Shown: positions 1 to 64,000 of the stretch, piece by piece
Layout: the number at the start of each line of letters is the position of its first letter
Numbering within the stretch: the stretch's first letter is position 1
The notes under the pieces: generated by a model
Database searches by the model: none
The model's input: the letters and a program-made list of their open reading frames with translations, nothing else
Told to the model about the DNA's origin: nothing
Translations under genes and position numbers: made by a program
From: Paulinella micropora
Lineage: Eukaryota; Cercozoa; Imbricatea; Euglyphida
DNA length: 64,000 nt
Reading direction: 5' to 3'
NCBI GenBank assembly: GCA_009731375.1
Contig: BJOX01000072.1
Coordinates: 190,798 to 254,797 of the forward strand

Positions 1-36
<36 letters not shown>

Positions 37-47
37 NNNNNNNNNNA

Positions 48-398
48 CCTGAAAATTGAGGTTTTTTTTTTTTGCCACTAGGCGCCTTTTGCGGCACCTC
101 CGGCAATTCAACGTACCCTGTCGAAGGGAAAAGGGGGGGGGTTCCGGGGGGCCCTCCCCCCGGGAACCCCACCCCTGTGATTGTACGTACCCGTCCTGAT
201 CGCGGGTGGCACCCACACCTGAAAATTGAGGTTTTCTGCCACCAGGCGCCCTTTGCGGCACCTCCGGCAATGCAACGTACCCTGTCGAAGGGAAAGGGGG
301 CGGGGTCCGGGGGGCCCTCCAAAAAGTGATAAGAAGTGGTGGTTAGGTGCGCGAAGCGCACCGGTAAACCATCCTTTCAGGTTTTGGCGCAGCCCCTA

Positions 399-431
<33 letters not shown>
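48..431. repeat. GC-rich tandem duplication next to poly-C and a gap
   Basis: A roughly 90-bp unit (CCTGAAAATTGAGG...GCGGCACCTCCGGCAA...CCCTGTCGAAGGGAAA) occurs at 48-141 and 222-293. Long G and C runs surround it and the block ends in (ATT)n. Possible element terminus; identity unknown. Positions 1-36 are poly-C beside a 10-N gap. Confidence 0.5.
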
Positions 432-432
<1 letters not shown>

Positions 433-436
433 CCGA

Positions 437-880
437 TGAAAAAACCTAGTCACACTTGCTAAACAGAGTTCCAGCCCAATGGCCTCAAGGCGTTAAACTG
501 TGACGCCAACTCATAACCCTTTGGTGGTAGATGCTGGGGAGGAGGGTCGTTGCGCGCGTAAAAGATCTTAAACTCCGCATATGCTGGTTGATAGCCCAGG
601 ACCCAGCAGACACCAGATTGTTATGGGTGGGGTTTCGAGGCAGCTCTAGCAACCGCGCTTGGTGTATGCACTTGCACATTCGGTGACGTCTTGCAAGAGG
701 TTGCTGGGACTGCGGAATAACCTCGGCTTAGTGCAGTCTTGCCCTCAGGAGCTCCATCGGTGGCCCCGATCATCAGGCGAGAGACTGACACGGGGGGGTG
801 GAGGACCTCGAACAAGGGTATTGGAGGCTTATGTCCGTTGAGGATATGCCATTAGCTGCATCAGTACGCCTCAGATATAG
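437..880 (+). mobile_element. (ATT)n-tailed element, longest copy
   Basis: Complex sequence ending CCTCAGATATAG then (ATT)n. Its last 265 bp recur almost unchanged at 15611-15868 (+) and 58347-58597 (-). No clear A/B box or long frame; probably the 3' end of a LINE or a non-tRNA SINE. Confidence 0.65.
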
Positions 881-903
881 TATTATTATTATTATCATTA
901 TAT

Positions 904-956
<53 letters not shown>

Positions 957-1034
957 TTATTATTCTTATTATTCTTATTATTATTATTCTTCTTCTTCTT
1001 CTTATTATTATTATTATTATCATTATTATCATTA

Positions 1035-1108
<74 letters not shown>

Positions 1109-1130
1109 CATTACTACTACGACTACTACG

Positions 1131-1164
<34 letters not shown>

Positions 1165-1195
1165 TTATTATTCTTATTCTTATTCTTATTATTAC
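881..1195. repeat. (ATT)n/(ACT)n tract left of exon 44
   Basis: Trinucleotide repeat changing phase and strand (ATT, ACT, TTC, AAT); forms the start of the intron after exon 44, whose donor GTAATA merges into it. Confidence 0.85.
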
Positions 1196-61286
<60,091 letters not shown>

Positions 61287-62223
61287 GATGTGAGTACTGA
61301 TGTGTCTACAGTTTTTGTTGTGGTTGGTCGCAGTGAAGGTCTAGAGGGTCTGGAAACGCCTCCGACAGAATGGTGACACCAACCTGACAAGAATACGTGG
61401 CAGGGATCAAGACGATGAGATGAATAGGTTTACACGCATCAAAGAAAAGAGTCGACTACAGCCAAGTGAACGATTCCTTATCCTCTCATGTGTGTCTATG
61501 GATATGCGTGCGAGCGCGATGGTCCGGTCTGCATGTCGATCCCAGTGACTTCTTGTCCAGCATGAAGGTTTTCATGTTGGTTGTTTACTTGAGGTCAGAA
61601 AAGATTTTGCCTGGACTCGTAGAATTACAAAATTAGAGAAAAGATGTGCAAGATACGCATATGGATGCAGTGATGATGAGACAACGTCCCTGTTTCCCTG
61701 AAGCTCTCACCTTCTACTCAACACACACATCTTTTTTTCGTTGTACCGAAAGAAAAAGAGAAAATAGAAGGGAATGAGAAAATACAGGACAACGGTGTCA
61801 CCGGTCCTCAGGTTTTGGCAAAACGGACCCCGCAGTCCTGTAAAAATGTTTTCCCTGTAACGACTAGAGATTCAAGTACAAGATCTAGTATGACGTACTA
61901 GATGCAACAGTTTGTAACTAGTAGTAGTATAATATCCTTTTTTTAAGGTCATTTTTCGTGCCATCAAAATGACACTTTAAAAAAGAATTGTGCTTCCAGA
62001 CACATCTCCCGCAAATCAATACGAAGCAACAAAACAGCAAAATAACGAAATCAAATTTTCCAAATCAACAGAGAGCAAAGGAACAAAAAAGCAACCGAAA
62101 AAATAAAATGTGAATGCGGTGCGGAGGTTTCAAGAGCGAACTTATCAAGACATAAAAAAAACACACCGCACGAGCACCGACGGAAAACCTAATTTTAATA
62201 AAATAAGTCCAAAATAGACTTTT
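61287..62223. other. Upstream region of the paladin-like gene, AT-rich, no gene seen
   Basis: About 940 bp without microsatellites or convincing frames. It must contain the paladin-like 5' UTR and promoter, but no core motif is clear. An 18-19 bp imperfect hairpin lies at 61938-61984 (AAGGTCATTTT ... AAAATGACACTT). Confidence 0.5.
61938..61984. terminator. Intergenic hairpin
   Basis: TTTTTTTAAGGTCATTTT pairs with AAAATGACACTTTAAAAAA around an 11-nt loop with one bulge. Lies between two minus-strand genes, downstream of the 62224 stop; may mark a transcript end. Confidence 0.45.
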
Positions 62224-62720
62224 TTACATCTCAAGTCGGACAAACCAATTGATAGACCCTTCATCATCGCCAACCTTCTTCATCAAGGCCGACAGCGAAG
62301 GGAAGACGAGAATTTCCTCCTCATCTCTTCCCACAGAAGCAAGAAAGAAATTTTTCTTCCTTGGGTTTTTCATGGTTTCATCTCTCGCAACCCAAGCAAA
62401 CAAAAAATTCCCATCTCTCTGCACAGGGTTGCGAACAAAATATTTCCGTTCGGCGTGAAAAGAAGTTATTTTTTCTTTTCCGAGTTGAGCGAGTTCCTTC
62501 GGAACCCTAACTAGTTTGGGGTTTTTCATTTCAGTAGGGGCTTTCTCTTCAACTTCTCCCCATGGTTTCCAAAAACCTGCAACCACATTCATTATCATAA
62601 GTATCTCCAACACGTTGGAGATTACGAGAAATGATAGAATTAGGACTTACCCGCAGGAGCAGGAGCAGGATTGAGGTTGATTTCGCCAACTCCTTCAACC
62701 AATTCTTCAGGCTCTCCCAT
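62224..62720 (-). CDS. Unrecognised 140-residue protein, two exons
   Basis: Exon 1 is 62651-62720 (MGEPEELVEGVGEINLNPAP..., 23 codons plus 1 nt). A 74-bp intron (62577-62650) with GTAAGT donor and TTGCAG acceptor follows, then exon 2 at 62224-62576, ending in TAA. Joined across the intron it reads PAPAG|FWKPWGEVEE. The C-terminal part (NPVQRDGNFLFAWVARDE..., SINWFVRLEM) is moderately charged, without membrane segments. I recognise no family. The intron contrasts sharply with the kilobase repeat introns next door. The start lies 2 nt inside a 12-bp hairpin region. The gene is in a compact AT-rich block. Confidence 0.7.
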
Positions 62721-62721
62721 A

Positions 62722-62756
62722 TTCTATTACACACACCAAAAGCATGTGTAATAGAA
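62722..62756. promoter_or_regulatory. Perfect 12-bp hairpin just upstream of the 140-residue gene
   Basis: TTCTATTACACA (62722-62733) is the exact reverse complement of 62745-62756, with an 11-nt loop, 2 nt upstream of the ATG at 62718-62720. A second 10-bp hairpin (ATGTTGATTT, 62820-62829 with 62837-62846) follows in the same 158-bp intergenic space. Confidence 0.5.
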
Positions 62757-62878
62757 ATTTCTTTGAATTAGGGTGGGGTGTTAAACCCCTGGTTTTTAAA
62801 AAAACCATGTATGTTGATAATGTTGATTTCTAAACAAAATCAACATATTTTAAATCAACATTTTACATTAAAGTCTTT

Positions 62879-63412
62879 TTATTCCGAGTTGCTATCCGCA
62901 CTCTCGGTTCTGAAGACTCTGTGCATATTCCTATTATGTTCACGTTTAATACTACGATTAATGCTATCATTTACGTATTCGTTAATACCATCACTTGAGT
63001 ATTTGTTAAACGAAATATTAAACGATAAATGTTCTTTTTCAATACCAGCGAGAATTCTATTCATGACAATTGCGGAAAGTTGTCCACGATTATCATTTTT
63101 CCACCTGTAGAAATTATCCCGTTCTTTGTTTATTTTTTTGTCTAATTTCTTTTGTCTCATACGAAAAAGTTTATCAGCCTCTACTTCATTACTTTCAATA
63201 CTCAATCGTTCTAACATCTCATTAATAGCATCAACCTTAATCATGTCGGGTTGTTTCTTTTCAATGAGACGAGTGATTTCTTTATCTGCTTTAGAAATTC
63301 GTTCTTCGCATACTATTTTATCTTTTTTGAGTCTATCTACTCCAGGCTTTCGTATCTCAAATTCCTCAATCCACTCGTTTTTAGTTTTATGTTCTCGCGG
63401 AATTTGAGACAT
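62879..63412 (-). CDS. Unrecognised 177-residue charged, coiled-coil-like protein
   Basis: Single open frame from ATG (MSQIPREHKTKNEWIEEFEI) to TAA. Residues about 25-110 are Lys/Glu-rich with heptad-like spacing (KADKEITRLIEKKQPD, LFRMRQKKLDKKINKERDNF), predicting a coiled coil. The C-terminal part is Asn/Ser-rich. No signal peptide or membrane segment. No family recognised. AT-rich codon use differs from the paladin exons. Flanked by intergenic hairpins on both sides. Confidence 0.65.
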   Translation of the reverse strand: MSQIPREHKTKNEWIEEFEIRKPGVDRLKKDKIVCEERISKADKEITRLIEKKQPDMIKVDAINEMLERLSIESNEVEADKLFRMRQKKLDKKINKERDNFYRWKNDNRGQLSAIVMNRILAGIEKEHLSFNISFNKYSSDGINEYVNDSINRSIKREHNRNMHRVFRTESADSNSE

Positions 63413-63452
63413 GTTTCCACTGAAAACCTGTCCAGACAGAATTCTGATTTTC

Positions 63453-63471
63453 TGTTTTTAGCCTAAAAACA
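63453..63471. promoter_or_regulatory. Palindrome upstream of the 177-residue gene
   Basis: TGTTTTTAG-C-CTAAAAACA, perfect 9-bp arms with a 1-nt centre, about 40 bp upstream of the ATG, followed by a second hairpin (CAACAC/GTGTTG). Confidence 0.45.
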
Positions 63472-63706
63472 CGCCAACACCGCCGTGTTGAGGTGTTGTA
63501 AAGAAATATTCACGGAAATAGAATTTCTAGAATTTTCTTAAAAAAATTTACTTACGGCAATACTTCAAATACTATTTTTCCTGAATAGTTGTCAGGCATA
63601 TAGTAGAAACGACTAATGGGTTCGACGTAGTCGATGAAATTTTAGGTTGCAGGTTCAATTCCTAAGGAAGTCGTTTCGTTTCTATTAATGTCTTTTATTT
63701 TTTTGC

Positions 63707-64000
63707 CTATAAATCTAATATTACCTTAGCCTTTTTTTCTCGCTTACTACTCCTGATATTCTCTGGTTGAATGTCTTCCCTTTTTAACAATTCTTGTGTC
63801 TTCTTTTCTTTAATAACTTCTTTGGTCTGCTCCTTCATATCTTTTTCTTCGTCAACGGGTTTATCAAAATCAGTTTTTAATAAATCACGGGGGCTTACCA
63901 ACTCATCGTTATTTAATATGATTTTAAACCCTTTCCTACCTTTGACTTTATAAATAATTTTGCTGAAAGTCTTTCCGCCCTTTGAAAAAACATTCCTTTT
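63707..64000 (-). CDS. Unrecognised protein, C-terminal part only
   Basis: Open frame entering from the right edge and ending in TAG at 63707-63709: ...FSKIIYKVKGRKGFKIILNN..., then SPRDLLKTDFDKPVDEEKDM and a Lys/Glu-rich tail. Low-complexity charged C terminus; family not recognisable. Same strand, base composition and spacing style as the two neighbouring genes. Confidence 0.55.
   Translation of the reverse strand, partial: KRNVFSKGGKTFSKIIYKVKGRKGFKIILNNDELVSPRDLLKTDFDKPVDEEKDMKEQTKEVIKEKKTQELLKREDIQPENIRSSKREKKAKVILDL

Noticed and set aside
72-329. Small GC-rich open frame at the left end
   Set aside because: Lies across a tandem duplication with long G and C runs next to a gap; no recognisable motif.
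621-841. Small proteins in the (ATT)n-tailed element
   Set aside because: Frames on both strands recur only because the element itself is repeated three times; none shows a domain.
62224-62613. Start of the AT-rich gene at the Met of MLEILMIMNVV
   Set aside because: That start lies inside the 74-bp intron. The upstream ATG at 62720 with GTAAGT/TTGCAG splicing gives a better-supported protein.
63600-63685. tRNA gene on plus strand
   Set aside because: A good B-box-like GGTTCAATTCC and a 9-bp terminal stem (GAAACGACT/AGTCGTTTC) are present. However, the T stem has only about three pairs and is not adjacent to the acceptor stem, and no anticodon arm can be drawn. At best a decayed or tRNA-like sequence.

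Overview
The window is eukaryotic genomic DNA. It has spliceosomal GT-AG introns, non-LTR retrotransposon remains, tRNA-derived SINEs and an extreme load of microsatellites: (GATA)n, (ATCT)n, (GTAT)n, (GTAA)n, (GAAA)n, (CA)n, (GA)n and (ATT)n. Eleven runs of N, most bordered by homopolymers or dinucleotide repeats, mark assembly gaps. The host cannot be named from the sequence. A three-domain, plant/algal/protist-style paladin gene favours an alga or other protist over an animal, but this is an inference.

Almost the whole window (1196-61286, minus strand) is one gene. I reconstructed it exon by exon from the family pattern and from intron phase. It encodes a paladin-like protein (PTP-like / inositol-phosphatase superfamily, CX5R active site) with three tandem phosphatase-like domains. 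The 44 exons found total 4,214 bp (about 1,404 codons), with the C terminus beyond the left edge. Exon 1 has 753 bp, exon 11 has 470 bp, exon 24 has 327 bp, and nearly all the others are micro-exons of 35-130 bp. Intron phases agree across every junction. Domain 1 lies in exons 1-10 (active-site Cys about residue 294), domain 2 in exons 11-24 (Cys about 729) and domain 3 in exons 25-44 (Cys about 1362). Exons 31 and 32 are the least certain. They can be dropped together without breaking the frame.

The introns are the striking part. Most are built from one or two simple repeats that start at the donor GT or end at the acceptor AG. Many also carry tandem arrays of short copies of the neighbouring exon edge, each with its splice junction and a block of the same microsatellite. 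The polarity is strict: copies of an exon's 3' edge lie downstream of it and copies of its 5' edge lie upstream. These arrays surround the authentic micro-exons with up to about 16 decoy splice sites per exon. I consider this the main undescribed phenomenon here.

Other content: a 5'-truncated LINE (plus strand, 54212-55474) whose 3' end runs into (ATCT)n, with several minus-strand 3'-end fragments; a tRNA-derived SINE with an (ATT)n tail, present as an inverted pair around exon 25; an (ATT)n-tailed element in three copies; and a long foldback element at 27957-28104. From about 61.3 kb to the right end the DNA changes to AT-rich, repeat-poor sequence with three compact unrecognised minus-strand genes, one with a conventional 74-bp intron, and several intergenic hairpins. 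This is either a different genomic compartment or an integrated element.
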